Source: Sulfurimonas sediminis
Lineage (GTDB): Bacteria > Campylobacterota > Campylobacteria > Campylobacterales > Sulfurimonadaceae
Reading direction: 5' to 3'
NCBI RefSeq assembly: GCF_014905115.1
Contig: NZ_CP041235.1
Span: 2,232,001 to 2,296,000, forward strand
Length of the DNA: 64,000 nt
Position 1 is the first letter of the stretch, and every line of letters starts with the position of its first letter. The notes beneath the pieces were generated by a model that saw only the letters and a list, made by a program, of their open reading frames with translations, did no database searches and was not told where the DNA came from. Of the stretch, positions 1 through 9,316 are shown piece by piece. The position numbers and the translations under genes were made by a program.

Positions 1-632
1 TACTCCGTTTTAAGATACTGGGCTTTTGTTCCGGTATCGCCTATTTTTTTACGAATATTTTTTATATGATTATCTAAAGAACGGTGTGAACTGATGGAAG
101 AGAGGGCGTTGACAAGTTCTTCCCTTCGCATAACACTGTTTTTGTTTTTGATAAGCAAAGAGAGGAGTTCAAACTCAATAGTCGTCAGATCAAGCTGTTT
201 TTGTTGAAAATAGACATGATTGTTTTTTATTTCAAAGGTTTTTTTTTCGTCTTCTGTTTTAATCGCACTGTTTTTTCCAAGCTGCAGCCATATTCTAGCC
301 TCAAGTTCTTCAAGATCCAAAGGTTTTGTCATATAGTCACTTGCCCCATATTTAAAAGCCAGGAGTTTTTTTTGTGTATCACTGTAGGCACTTGTCACTA
401 TAATTGGCACAGAAGTGTGATTTTTAAGACTTTTCAAGACTTCAAACCCGTCAAAATCAGGTAGATTTATATCAAGCAATACAAGATCAAACGGCTCGTT
501 TTTCACTTTTGCCACACCATCAGTCGCCGTAAATACAGGTTCGACGAAAAACCCGCAGTCACTCAAATATTCGAAAACAAGCTCCGAAGAGAGTTCATCA
601 TCTTCTACAAGTAATATTTTGCTCTTTCTCAT
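1..632 (-). CDS. OmpR-family response regulator (3' end cut by window edge)
   Basis: This is a DNA-binding response regulator that would be phosphorylated by a partner kinase. It starts at ATG 632 and reads off the left edge after 210 codons. Residues 1-120 form a receiver domain: acidic pair near residues 11-12, phosphoacceptor Asp54 (LLDINLPDFDGF), Thr80 and Lys103 (TKPL). Residues ~130-210 form a winged helix of the OmpR/PhoB type (LTTIEFELLSLL, then HIKNIRKKIGD). Only about the last ten residues seem to be missing. It is divergent from the signalling operon beginning at 729, and the 96-bp gap holds repeated ACAGATTT boxes that it might bind. The family is clear; the signal and targets are unknown. 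Confidence 0.9.
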   Translation of the reverse strand, partial: MRKSKILLVEDDELSSELVFEYLSDCGFFVEPVFTATDGVAKVKNEPFDLVLLDINLPDFDGFEVLKSLKNHTSVPIIVTSAYSDTQKKLLAFKYGASDYMTKPLDLEELEARIWLQLGKNSAIKTEDEKKTFEIKNNHVYFQQKQLDLTTIEFELLSLLIKNKNSVMRREELVNALSSISSHRSLDNHIKNIRKKIGDTGTKAQYLKTE

Positions 633-650
633 GAACTTTTCCAATTAAAT

Positions 651-712
651 ACAGATTTAACAGATTTTAGTGTAATTTTGCTTAGATTTGTATTTTAAAA
701 TTATAAATCTGT
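651..712. promoter_or_regulatory. Candidate regulator-binding repeats in a divergent promoter region
   Basis: The gap between the two divergent signalling genes holds two head-to-tail copies of a 9-mer, ACAGATTTA (651-659) and ACAGATTTT (660-668), and an inverted copy TAAATCTGT (704-712). OmpR-type regulators commonly bind short direct repeats, so these may be sites for the flanking regulator. The repeats are seen directly; the function is inferred. Confidence 0.4.
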
Positions 713-728
713 TTTAAGGGGTGTTATT

Positions 729-2705
729 ATGATTGAAATCAAGGAAGTCACTAGATATTCGCAGAGTTTAAAACTCTTGTATGTTGAGGATGACATTGAT
801 GCAAGAGAGATTACAACGATGCTTTTGGAGGATTTTTTCGATACTATCATTGTCGCAGAAAACGGACAGGAGGGCCTGGAAAAATTTCAAAAAGAGCATA
901 TAGATATCATTATTACAGATATTAATATGCCCCACATGAATGGGCTGGAAATGGCAAAAAAAATAAGAGCCATCGACATTGAAGTCCCTATCATCATACT
1001 TTCAGCCCATAATGAAGAGGACTTTTTTCTCAAAAGCATACAAATCGGTATTAACGGATACCTTTTAAAACCCATTGATATGAAACAGCTCTCCAGCACC
1101 ATTTTTCAGGTCACACAAAGATACAAATATGCTCTGCAGGCCAAAGAAAATCTTCATCTTCTCAAAGAGTATCAAGAAGCAACAAACAGCAGCGCTATCG
1201 TCTCTAAAACAGATACAGCAGGCATCATCACCTATGTAAACAATGCTTTTTGTGAAATTTCAGGATATACAAAAGAGGAACTTCTCGGACAAAATCATAA
1301 TATTGTACGTCATCCCGACAATCCCAAATCAATTTTTCAAGAAATGTGGAACACCATAAAAAATAAAAAGAAAATCTGGAAAGGAGTTATAAGAAACAGA
1401 ACAAAAAACGGAAAAAGCTACTATCTTGATGCTGTTGTCAAACCGATTCTTGATTTAGACGGAAATATTCTTGAGTATATTTCATTGCGACATGACATCA
1501 CAGACATTATGCATCCGCTCAAACAACTCAAAAACGAACTCAAAAATGCCCATGACCCTTTGCTTATTTATATCAAACTTGAAGACTATGATGATCTTGA
1601 GGATTTTTATGATACAAATACGCTTTATATTCTTGAACAAAAAGTACGAATATATCTACAGAATACTTTTACAAAGAAATACAGTTTTGACAAAATATAT
1701 CAATTGCAAAACGGAGAGTATGCTTTTATACTTGATGCCAAAGAACACACCGACAATATAGCATCGTTTGTGCAGGAGTTACAGGCACTGCAACAGCAGG
1801 TCCGCGATGACACCATTACTTTTGAAGGTCTTGAATATGATATTGCAATTTTACTCACCTTTGCCTATGAAGATGACAAACTCTACGAGTCGGTAAAACT
1901 TGGCATGAAAACGCTTGTAAAAGAGAAGCAGCGTTTTTTACTTGCCAATAATTTTGCGTCTCAGGAGCAGAAAAAAGCACAAGAAAATATAAAAACAGTG
2001 CATATGATCAAGGATGCCATTCGAAATTCGAAAATTATTTCTTACTTTCAGCCTATCATCAACAACAACACACAGAAAATAGAAAAATATGAGTCCCTGG
2101 TACGGCTACTCAAAGAAGACGGCACGGTGCTCTCTCCTTACTTTTTTCTCGAAACTGCCAAAAGAAGTAATTATTATCTCAAAATTACAAATATCGTCCT
2201 GGAGCACTCTTTTAGTATTTTGCACCATTGTGAGGCAGACATCTCCATCAATCTTTCGGCCTTGGATATTGAACTGCCGAGTATGCGCAAAAATATTCTC
2301 TCCCTTTTGCAAAAACACAAGGAGAATGCCCACAGAATAGTTTTTGAACTGCTTGAAGACGAACGGATCAAAGACTTTGAAACTGTCAAACAGTTTATAT
2401 CAGAGATAAAGCGCTATGGTGTGAAAATTGCCATTGATGATTTTGGAGCAGGATATTCCAACTTTGAGAGACTGCTTGACTACCAACCCGATATTCTTAA
2501 AATAGACGGATGTCTGATACGCGATATAGAAACAAGCAACTACTCTCTTTCTGCAGTAAAAAGTATTGTTACTTTTGCAAAAGAGCAGAAACTGCAAACT
2601 GTTGCAGAGTTTATTGAAAATGAAGCAATTTTTCAGATAGTCAAAGAACTTGGAATTGACTTTTCCCAAGGATACTATTTTGGAAAACCGGAGCCGCTGT
2701 CATGA
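729..2705 (+). CDS. REC-PAS-(degenerate GGDEF)-EAL response regulator, probable c-di-GMP phosphodiesterase
   Basis: A 658-residue cytoplasmic signalling protein. Residues ~12-130 are a receiver with Asp64 and Lys114. Residues ~150-260 are a PAS domain (IITYVNNAFCEISGY...HNIVRHPD). Residues ~275-410 resemble a GGDEF fold whose signature is degraded to NGEYAF at 328-333, so no cyclase activity is expected. Residues ~430-655 are an EAL domain with Glu455 in ESLVRL, INLSALD, DD at 570-571 in IDDFGAGYSNF, and QGYYFGKP near the end. The EAL catalytic signature is largely kept (ESL for EAL), so c-di-GMP hydrolysis is plausible. AAGGGG lies about 10 nt before the ATG. It overlaps the following kinase gene by 4 nt and heads the operon. 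Confidence 0.88.
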   Translation: MIEIKEVTRYSQSLKLLYVEDDIDAREITTMLLEDFFDTIIVAENGQEGLEKFQKEHIDIIITDINMPHMNGLEMAKKIRAIDIEVPIIILSAHNEEDFFLKSIQIGINGYLLKPIDMKQLSSTIFQVTQRYKYALQAKENLHLLKEYQEATNSSAIVSKTDTAGIITYVNNAFCEISGYTKEELLGQNHNIVRHPDNPKSIFQEMWNTIKNKKKIWKGVIRNRTKNGKSYYLDAVVKPILDLDGNILEYISLRHDITDIMHPLKQLKNELKNAHDPLLIYIKLEDYDDLEDFYDTNTLYILEQKVRIYLQNTFTKKYSFDKIYQLQNGEYAFILDAKEHTDNIASFVQELQALQQQVRDDTITFEGLEYDIAILLTFAYEDDKLYESVKLGMKTLVKEKQRFLLANNFASQEQKKAQENIKTVHMIKDAIRNSKIISYFQPIINNNTQKIEKYESLVRLLKEDGTVLSPYFFLETAKRSNYYLKITNIVLEHSFSILHHCEADISINLSALDIELPSMRKNILSLLQKHKENAHRIVFELLEDERIKDFETVKQFISEIKRYGVKIAIDDFGAGYSNFERLLDYQPDILKIDGCLIRDIETSNYSLSAVKSIVTFAKEQKLQTVAEFIENEAIFQIVKELGIDFSQGYYFGKPEPLS

Positions 2706-4252
2706 AAAATATTTTAGTTATAGAAGATTCACGCACCATAAACAATCTCATAAAAAAAGAGCTGGCACATCTTGGTTTTGAAGTCTCACAGGCCCACACA
2801 CTCGCTGAAGCAAAAGAGTTTTTAACGACACTGAAGTTTCAGCTTATCATTTTGGATTTGCATCTTCCTGACGGGGAAGGTTCTGAACTCATAGCCCATA
2901 TACAGTCTTTAACAAAAACAAAAGTTATTGTCCTGACATCTTCGCAAGATGCGGATCTTCGTGAAGAGCTGTTTCAGTATGGTATACTTGATTATATTCT
3001 CAAAGATACCAATTTTTTATACTCTATCTCTGAAATAGTCAAAATAATTCATACAATCAATACAAAAAAGAAAGATAAAATTTTGGTGATTGATGATTCT
3101 AGATTTATCTGTAAACAGATCAAAACAGTGCTTGAACCCAGAAACTATGATGTGCACATAGCGATGAAAGCAAAAACAGCTTTTGAAAAGCTCAAAAAAG
3201 AAGAGTACAATCTTATCATTCTGGATATGGAGCTCCCGGATATCCACGGCCTGGAATTTTTAAAACTTTTACGCAAAGACAGCCGTTTTTTGTCTATTCC
3301 CATTATTGTTCTTTCCGGAACTTCCACGCCGGATATTATTCGGGATGTTTTAAAAAACGGAGCCAATGATTTTCTAAAAAAGCCTTATGTGTTTGAAGAG
3401 TTTATCCTCAAAGTAGACCTGTGGATAGATTACTTCAAAAAAGAGAAAGAGTTGGCAGAAGCAAACTTTCAGCTCAAATACACAAATGACAACCTGGAAC
3501 GCCTTGTTTATGAAGAGGTGGAGAAAAACAGAAAAAAAGATGAAATTATGTTCACACAGTCCCGCCATGCCCAAATGGGTGAAATGATAGCCATGATTGC
3601 CCACCAATGGAGACAACCGCTCAATGCTATGGCAACAGCGGCAATCGTACTTGAACTCAAAGCGCAAAATGACAAACTCGATGCAGAAGAAGCAAAGAAA
3701 ATCTCTGAAAAACTGCAAAATTATATCAACTATCTCAGTCATACTATTGATGACTTTCGAAACTTTTTTAAACCGCAAAAAGAAAAAAGAGTGACAGATT
3801 TTGAAAAAATTCTTCACACCGTCACTGCTTTGGTCCAGCACAGTCTCGAACAAAAAAATATACATTTTGAAAAAGAGATTACTGCACCGCAACAGTTTCT
3901 GGCGTTTGGAAATGAACTTGTACAGATTGTGCTGAATATTATAAAAAATGCACAGGATGCTTTAGTCCAAAACAACATTGAGAATCCAAAAATCACTTTG
4001 AAGATTGACAAAAACAGCTTACATATCATCGATAATGCAGGAGGAATTCCTTCGCATATACAAGACAAAATTTTTCAGCCCTACTTTTCTACAAAAACCG
4101 AAAAAAACGGAACAGGACTCGGTCTCTATATGTCAAGAATGATTATAGAAAAACACAGCGGAGGAAAGCTCTCTGTACAAAATACAAAAGAGGGTGCCGA
4201 ATTTATCATAGAAATGCCTGTTTATGAAGGAGAAAAATATGATACGCACTAG
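2702..4252 (+). CDS. Hybrid sensor kinase with two N-terminal receiver domains
   Basis: A 516-residue cytoplasmic protein with two tandem receivers and a histidine kinase core. REC1 (~1-120) carries IILDLHLPDGEG; REC2 (~122-245) begins KILVIDDSR and carries IILDMELPDIHG. A coiled linker leads to the H-box MIAHQWRQPLNAM with phospho-acceptor His301, the N-box NIIKNAQDAL, DNAGGIP and GTGLGLYMSRM. There is no membrane segment, so input probably comes through the receivers from other kinases. The start overlaps the upstream gene as ATGA, suggesting translational coupling. The H-box matches the two other kinases in this cluster. Domain calls are secure; the phosphotransfer route is inferred. Confidence 0.9.
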   Translation: MKNILVIEDSRTINNLIKKELAHLGFEVSQAHTLAEAKEFLTTLKFQLIILDLHLPDGEGSELIAHIQSLTKTKVIVLTSSQDADLREELFQYGILDYILKDTNFLYSISEIVKIIHTINTKKKDKILVIDDSRFICKQIKTVLEPRNYDVHIAMKAKTAFEKLKKEEYNLIILDMELPDIHGLEFLKLLRKDSRFLSIPIIVLSGTSTPDIIRDVLKNGANDFLKKPYVFEEFILKVDLWIDYFKKEKELAEANFQLKYTNDNLERLVYEEVEKNRKKDEIMFTQSRHAQMGEMIAMIAHQWRQPLNAMATAAIVLELKAQNDKLDAEEAKKISEKLQNYINYLSHTIDDFRNFFKPQKEKRVTDFEKILHTVTALVQHSLEQKNIHFEKEITAPQQFLAFGNELVQIVLNIIKNAQDALVQNNIENPKITLKIDKNSLHIIDNAGGIPSHIQDKIFQPYFSTKTEKNGTGLGLYMSRMIIEKHSGGKLSVQNTKEGAEFIIEMPVYEGEKYDTH

Positions 4253-5852
4253 TCTTCTTGTTTTTCTTCTTGCTTTTTTATACTATATAAGCGGAACACT
4301 CAGCCTCAATCTTTTAAGCGGAAACTCGATTATCAATGTCGGACTTTTTGCAGCAGAGGGCATTGCTTTGGCGTTTGCCCTGTACTTTGGCAAAAAAGTT
4401 CTCCCGGGGATTTTTCTTGGACAGTTTTTCTTAGCCCTTGACAATGAGATCTCATTTGCGGCATCACTCAGTATTGCTCTCATAAATACAGCCGAAGCCT
4501 ACCTGGCTGTTGTTTTGTTTAAAAAATTTCATCTCCGCGTCAGCCTTGAAAAGTTTCGTGATATTTTTGGATTGGTTTTGCTGATATTTTTTGTACTACA
4601 GCCTGTGAGTGCTTTACTATCAAACACTGTACTGCTTGTAACACATCATATTTCCATTGAAAAATTTCCGCTCTATCTTTTTTCATGGTGGTTTGGCAAT
4701 GTAATGGGGCAGTTGGTTTTTACACCCTTTTTACTGCTTCTTTTTACAAACTTTCAAAAAATCCAATGGAAAGAATTTTTTCTCTGCTCAGGGCTGTTTG
4801 GTGCTTATCTTTATATACTTCAGATAGTATTTGGCATTGAAAACAGTTTTCTTCTTTTAAGTTTAACACTTCCTGTTGTAGCTCTTACGAGTGCCTACAA
4901 AGGCCTGGTATACGGAACTTTTTTCAATGTACTTGTAGCCCTTGTTGCATCCTATGCGGTTTATTTGGATATTGGGGCGTTTGCTGTTCACAACCATATA
5001 GACAATGTCATCAATTACAATCTCTTTGTTCTCGTCCATGTCTCTGTAATCCTTACCATCGGGATGCTTATTGAAGAGAGAAAGAGATACACCAAAACAC
5101 TTGAAGAAACCATTGGCACAGAAGTGAAAAAAATCCAAGAACAGCAATTGCTTCTCTACCAGCAAAGCAGACTTGCACAAATGGGAGAGATGATCAGTAT
5201 GATAGCCCACCAATGGAGACAACCACTGAATAATCTTGCCCTCATAAACCAACTGACAATTTCAAAATATGCCAAAGGAAAACTTGATGACAAGGCAATA
5301 GAGTATTTTAAAAGCCACTCTAAAAAACAGATAGATTTAATGTCTGACACCATAGATAATTTTAGAAACTTTTTTAAAAAAGAAGACAAGGCATGTATAT
5401 TTTCTCTCAATGGTGCCATCAAAGAAGTGCTGAGTATTACGGCTGATATTTTTAAGAATGAAGGAATTTTCATTGAATTTAATACTGCACAAGACTATGC
5501 ACTTTTTGCAAATCCAAATGCCCTGAGCCAAGTTCTTTTAAATATTCTCAACAATGCAAAAGATGCCTTGCTGCAAACAACACAAAACAAAAAAAAGATA
5601 GTAATAACCCTTGAAGATACAGGTGCAGAGTTACTCCTTGCCATACAGGATAATGCCGGAGGTATTGACGAAGCTATAAAAGAGAAAATCTTTGACCCTT
5701 ACTTCTCAACAAAGCAGGAAAAAAACGGAACAGGTTTGGGCTTGTATATGACAAAAATGGTTTTACAGGAACAGTTACATGCTACAATAGAAGTTTTCAA
5801 TACTCACGAGGGAGCAAACTTTGTCATCCGTCTGCCAAAAGGAGCAAAATAG
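4239..5852 (+). CDS. MASE1-type membrane sensor histidine kinase
   Basis: About 537 residues. Residues ~1-280 contain eight or so hydrophobic segments in the MASE1 pattern (early NVGLFAAEGIALAFALYFGK, typical of this integral-membrane sensor). A coiled linker follows, then MIAHQWRQPLNN with His324, N-box NILNNAKDAL, DNAGGID and GTGLGLYMTKM. The start at ATG 4239 is preferred to the in-frame ATG at 4224 because AAGGAG (4227-4232) is well spaced for 4239. It overlaps the upstream kinase by 14 nt and ends one base before the next ORF. The ligand is not known; MASE1 proteins are usually found with c-di-GMP or kinase outputs, in keeping with the neighbours. Confidence 0.88.
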   Translation: MIRTSLLVFLLAFLYYISGTLSLNLLSGNSIINVGLFAAEGIALAFALYFGKKVLPGIFLGQFFLALDNEISFAASLSIALINTAEAYLAVVLFKKFHLRVSLEKFRDIFGLVLLIFFVLQPVSALLSNTVLLVTHHISIEKFPLYLFSWWFGNVMGQLVFTPFLLLLFTNFQKIQWKEFFLCSGLFGAYLYILQIVFGIENSFLLLSLTLPVVALTSAYKGLVYGTFFNVLVALVASYAVYLDIGAFAVHNHIDNVINYNLFVLVHVSVILTIGMLIEERKRYTKTLEETIGTEVKKIQEQQLLLYQQSRLAQMGEMISMIAHQWRQPLNNLALINQLTISKYAKGKLDDKAIEYFKSHSKKQIDLMSDTIDNFRNFFKKEDKACIFSLNGAIKEVLSITADIFKNEGIFIEFNTAQDYALFANPNALSQVLLNILNNAKDALLQTTQNKKKIVITLEDTGAELLLAIQDNAGGIDEAIKEKIFDPYFSTKQEKNGTGLGLYMTKMVLQEQLHATIEVFNTHEGANFVIRLPKGAK

Positions 5853-6818
5853 ATGAACTTAAAGAATTTCACACTTTTGTATGTTGAAGATGATATGCAG
5901 GCACAGAAGCATATGAAGATGCTTTTAGCAGATGATTTCAAAGCATTTTACCAGGCATTTGACGCAGAAGAGGCTTTAGCCATCTATAAGGAAAAAAAAC
6001 CTGATATTATTTTATCAGATATCATTCTTCCCCGCTCAGACGGGCTGACACTTTCCAAAGAAATTAAAAAAACCAACAAATGGCAGCCGATTATCATTCT
6101 CTCTGCTTTTGATGAAAGAGAAAAGCTGCTTGAGGCAATTGATACGGGTATAGACTACTTTATTCCAAAACCGGTTGACATAGAGATGCTCTATGACAGG
6201 CTCCACACTATTGCCAGGAATCTTCAAAATGACATAGATGCAAAAAAAGCAAAAGAAAAAGAGCTTGAGGTCTTGTATGCGCTTGCACATTATGACACAT
6301 TGACACAGGTTGCAAACAGACACCTCTTTAGTGTCAAACTCAAAGAAACTATAAATAAAGCGCAACACTCCCATGAAAACTTTACTCTTTTTTTTATTGA
6401 TTTGGACAATTTTAAAAGCATTAATGACCAATACGGACACTCAGCAGGAGATGCAGTGCTGCAATCTGTCGCGCAAAATATAAAAAAAGTTATTCGCATC
6501 GAAGACACCTTTGCGCGCATAGGAGGTGATGAGTTTGCTTTAATTGTAGAAAGTGTGAAAAGCCTCCCTGAGACAAAGAGTCTTACCGAGAAAATCATGC
6601 AGACAGTAGCCACGCCTATAGTGTTTCAAGAACATACATTTCACATTACATGTAGTATAGGTATAGCGATTTACCCAACACAAGGCAGTTCACAAGAGGC
6701 ACTTTTACACAGTGCAGATATGGCAATGTATACGGCAAAGAAAGACGCAAAGTCTCGTTTTCAATTCAGCGATTTTTCTACAGCAACCGCAACCGGAGGG
6801 AAAAATTCAGATGTATAA
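5853..6818 (+). CDS. REC-GGDEF response regulator, diguanylate cyclase
   Basis: A 321-residue protein that should make c-di-GMP from two GTP. The receiver (~5-125) has Asp56 and FIPKPVD; the GGDEF domain (~150-310) has YDTLTQVANR, FFIDLDNFKSIND and an intact RIGGDEFALI signature (GGDEF at 224-228). AAAGGAG just before the ATG supports the start. It abuts the MASE1 kinase gene and overlaps the next kinase by 8 nt, so it is very likely co-transcribed. It supplies the enzyme opposing the EAL protein at the head of the operon. Confidence in the activity is high because the active-site signature is complete. Confidence 0.92.
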   Translation: MNLKNFTLLYVEDDMQAQKHMKMLLADDFKAFYQAFDAEEALAIYKEKKPDIILSDIILPRSDGLTLSKEIKKTNKWQPIIILSAFDEREKLLEAIDTGIDYFIPKPVDIEMLYDRLHTIARNLQNDIDAKKAKEKELEVLYALAHYDTLTQVANRHLFSVKLKETINKAQHSHENFTLFFIDLDNFKSINDQYGHSAGDAVLQSVAQNIKKVIRIEDTFARIGGDEFALIVESVKSLPETKSLTEKIMQTVATPIVFQEHTFHITCSIGIAIYPTQGSSQEALLHSADMAMYTAKKDAKSRFQFSDFSTATATGGKNSDV

Positions 6819-8526
6819 AAAACGCTATCTCTTTTTCATTGCCTTTGTAGTTTTTTTGAGTTTTTTTGTTCTACTACAGCTTAAAGAGCTCTCAAAACCT
6901 CAACATGTAACAACAAAAAATTTCTTAACTCAAAAAGAAAAAACATGGCTGCGTACTTTAAAGAAGCCTCTGAGCGTCGGTATCACCAACATTCCCAACC
7001 AGGTTATTATATCTCCTGAGGGCAAAGCTGTCGGTTTCTCTTTGGACCTTTTTCATCTCCTTGAACAGGAGCTGGGTATCTCTTTTAGATATATTTCTTT
7101 TCCCTCATGGCATACATTAATGGACGCTGCAAAAAAAGGGAAAATCGATATAGTTTTTGCAGCACAAAAAACACAGGAACGTCTGGGATATTTGGATTTT
7201 ACAGATGTTATTCTCACACAACAAAACAAAATTATCACGCAGCGTGACAATTTTTCAGTATCTGATATCGAATCACTGCAGGCAAAAAGTGTCGCACTTG
7301 TCGACAAAAGTGCGATTTATGCATACATTCAAAACAAATATCCAAGCATTCGTATCATTCCGTACGAAACAGAACTCAAAGCCCTGCAGGCTGTAGCAGC
7401 AGGAGCAGCAGAGGCAACCATCAGCGAACCTGTGAGAGCGAGCTACTACATGAGTCAGTATAATATTCAAAACCTGCGGGTTGCCGGTGATTTGGATTAC
7501 CTCTACCAACTTCGCATAGCAAGCCAAGGCAGTCTGCCTGTACTTAATGTTATCTTAAGTAAGGCGGTGTCCAATTTACCACAACAGGAGTTACAGGCTC
7601 TCTACCTAAAATGGGGGTATATCAAAGATAAAGAGCGTTATTTCGACAAGCAGACGCTGATTTATTTAGCCATTGCCTTTGGGATTATTTTACCATTTTC
7701 TATTTACCTTTATTTCATAAACCTCTCGCTCGAACGCGAAGTAAAAAGAAGAAAAGATGCCGAAGACAAACTGCGCGCACTCAATCAAAACCTTCAGCAG
7801 CAGGTCAGACAAGAAGTAGAAAAACAAAGAGAGCAGGAGTTACACATGCTGCAGCAAAACAGACTGGCACAGATGGGAAATATGATGAATATGATTGCCC
7901 ATCAATGGAAACAGCCGCTCAATGCACTTTCTATGCTTATGCAAACGGTCAGGCACAAGTACAAACAGTCTAAACTCAATGATGATTTTATTGAATATTT
8001 TGACAAAAATGCAAAAAAACAACTCCAGGAAATGACAAAAGTCACAAACGATTTTATGCACTACTTTCGACCAAAAGATAAACTGGAATTTTCTATAGAT
8101 GAAATTATCGGGCACAGTATCAATCTAGTAAAACCAATTTTTCAAGCAAAGAACATCTCCATTACCTATGAAAACAAAAGTACAAAAACATTTACACTAC
8201 AAAATGATATTATTGGACAAGTAATCATCAACATCTTGAACAATGCCAAAGATGCCTTAATTGAAAACAATATTGAAGATAAAAACATATACATTACACT
8301 TTCTTTGTTAGAAGATAAGGCTGAAATTACCATAGAAGACAACGCAGGCGGTATTCCCCAAGATATCATGCACAAAATTTTTGACCCTTATTTCAGCACA
8401 AAAGATGATACAGGAACAGGGTTGGGGCTCTATATGAGTAAAATTATCATTGAAAACTACTGTGAGGGCACTCTCTGTGTTCGCAATACCGACAAAGGTG
8501 CCCTTTTTAGTATTACTGTTGCTTAA
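6811..8526 (+). CDS. Sensor histidine kinase with periplasmic solute-binding (SBP_bac_3-like) domain
   Basis: About 571 residues. An N-terminal membrane anchor (residues ~5-24) is followed by a periplasmic substrate-binding-like domain (~45-270; PLSVGITNIPNQ, GFSLDLFHLLEQELG, GKIDIVFAAQKTQERLGYLDFT). A second transmembrane helix lies near 280-300, then a coiled linker and the kinase core MIAHQWKQPLNAL (His364), NILNNAKDAL, DNAGGIP, GTGLGLYMSKI. ATG 6811 is chosen because GGAGGG sits about 10 nt upstream; it overlaps the cyclase gene by 8 nt. The domain resembles amino-acid-type binding proteins, so a small organic ligand is possible but not shown. It overlaps the convergent trmH-like gene by 14 nt at its 3' end. 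Confidence 0.88.
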   Translation: MYKKRYLFFIAFVVFLSFFVLLQLKELSKPQHVTTKNFLTQKEKTWLRTLKKPLSVGITNIPNQVIISPEGKAVGFSLDLFHLLEQELGISFRYISFPSWHTLMDAAKKGKIDIVFAAQKTQERLGYLDFTDVILTQQNKIITQRDNFSVSDIESLQAKSVALVDKSAIYAYIQNKYPSIRIIPYETELKALQAVAAGAAEATISEPVRASYYMSQYNIQNLRVAGDLDYLYQLRIASQGSLPVLNVILSKAVSNLPQQELQALYLKWGYIKDKERYFDKQTLIYLAIAFGIILPFSIYLYFINLSLEREVKRRKDAEDKLRALNQNLQQQVRQEVEKQREQELHMLQQNRLAQMGNMMNMIAHQWKQPLNALSMLMQTVRHKYKQSKLNDDFIEYFDKNAKKQLQEMTKVTNDFMHYFRPKDKLEFSIDEIIGHSINLVKPIFQAKNISITYENKSTKTFTLQNDIIGQVIINILNNAKDALIENNIEDKNIYITLSLLEDKAEITIEDNAGGIPQDIMHKIFDPYFSTKDDTGTGLGLYMSKIIIENYCEGTLCVRNTDKGALFSITVA

Positions 8527-9316
8527 GGAAGTTATACATTAAAATGGATGCAGCCACACCTACATTAAAACTTTTAATGCCCTCTTGCATCTCTATACTA
8601 ACAATTTCATCACACAAATCCAAAATATCCTGTGCAATTCCCTTGCCCTCATGTCCCATCAAAAGCACCCATTTAGCACTTACATGTAAAGAGGACAGGG
8701 GAGTGGAATCCTCCGTAACCTCTGCAGCATAGACTCGATAACCGGCAGATTTTAAAGCAGCAATCGTCTCAAAAATATCCTTATAGATATATATGCCCAG
8801 CCTGTGTGCATAGCCCATAGAGACCCGTAAGGCACGCCTGTTAAACGGGTGAGGGGAAGATTTTGGCAAAAAATAGCTCGTTACGCCAAGTGCAGCAGCA
8901 CTTCTGGCAATCGAGCCTACATTTTCACTTGAAGTGATATTATCAAGCATAATGATACACTCACCTGCCCCCTCCAAAGCAATATCATCAGGGCGTATGC
9001 CGTGTGCCATGCAGTTATGGTGTATCTTATGTCCGACAATCCTACTCATCTCCTCTTTTGTTGTAAGATAAACTTTTGGAATATTTTTTGATTGGACCAA
9101 AGGCATGAACTCATCATAATACTCCTGCGTCGCAAGTATGCTTTTTATCTCTAAATCACTCTCAAGCAAAAGATTGACAACTTTTGGACTGTCGGCTATA
9201 AAACTTCTGTCACTTCGAAAAGCATTCTCTCTGAGTTCTTTGTAAATCTGTAGTTCGTCTGTATTAATATCATCAACTTTTATAATCATTTCATTATTTC
9301 TAAATAACCCACTCAA
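8513..9316 (-). CDS. TrmH/SpoU-family RNA 2'-O-methyltransferase
   Basis: A 267-residue SPOUT methyltransferase that would transfer a methyl group from S-adenosylmethionine to a ribose 2'-OH of tRNA or rRNA. Family motifs are visible: LDNITSSENVGSIARSAAALG (motif 1), VLLMGHEGKGI (motif 2) and SFNVGVAASILMYNF (motif 3, the knotted SAM site). The N-terminal ~100 residues form a substrate-binding extension. Two starts are possible: TTG 9316, which overlaps the upstream oxygenase stop and has AAAGGG upstream, or ATG 9289 (MIIKVDD). The RNA target cannot be told from sequence. Confidence 0.85.
   Translation of the reverse strand: MSGLFRNNEMIIKVDDINTDELQIYKELRENAFRSDRSFIADSPKVVNLLLESDLEIKSILATQEYYDEFMPLVQSKNIPKVYLTTKEEMSRIVGHKIHHNCMAHGIRPDDIALEGAGECIIMLDNITSSENVGSIARSAAALGVTSYFLPKSSPHPFNRRALRVSMGYAHRLGIYIYKDIFETIAALKSAGYRVYAAEVTEDSTPLSSLHVSAKWVLLMGHEGKGIAQDILDLCDEIVSIEMQEGIKSFNVGVAASILMYNFLKQQ

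Noticed and set aside
201-464. Plus-strand 87-aa frame near the left edge
   Set aside because: It is antisense to the OmpR-type regulator, which has all its family motifs.
4224-4238. Start of the MASE1 kinase at ATG 4224
   Set aside because: The AAGGAG ribosome site lies inside this extension and is spaced for ATG 4239.
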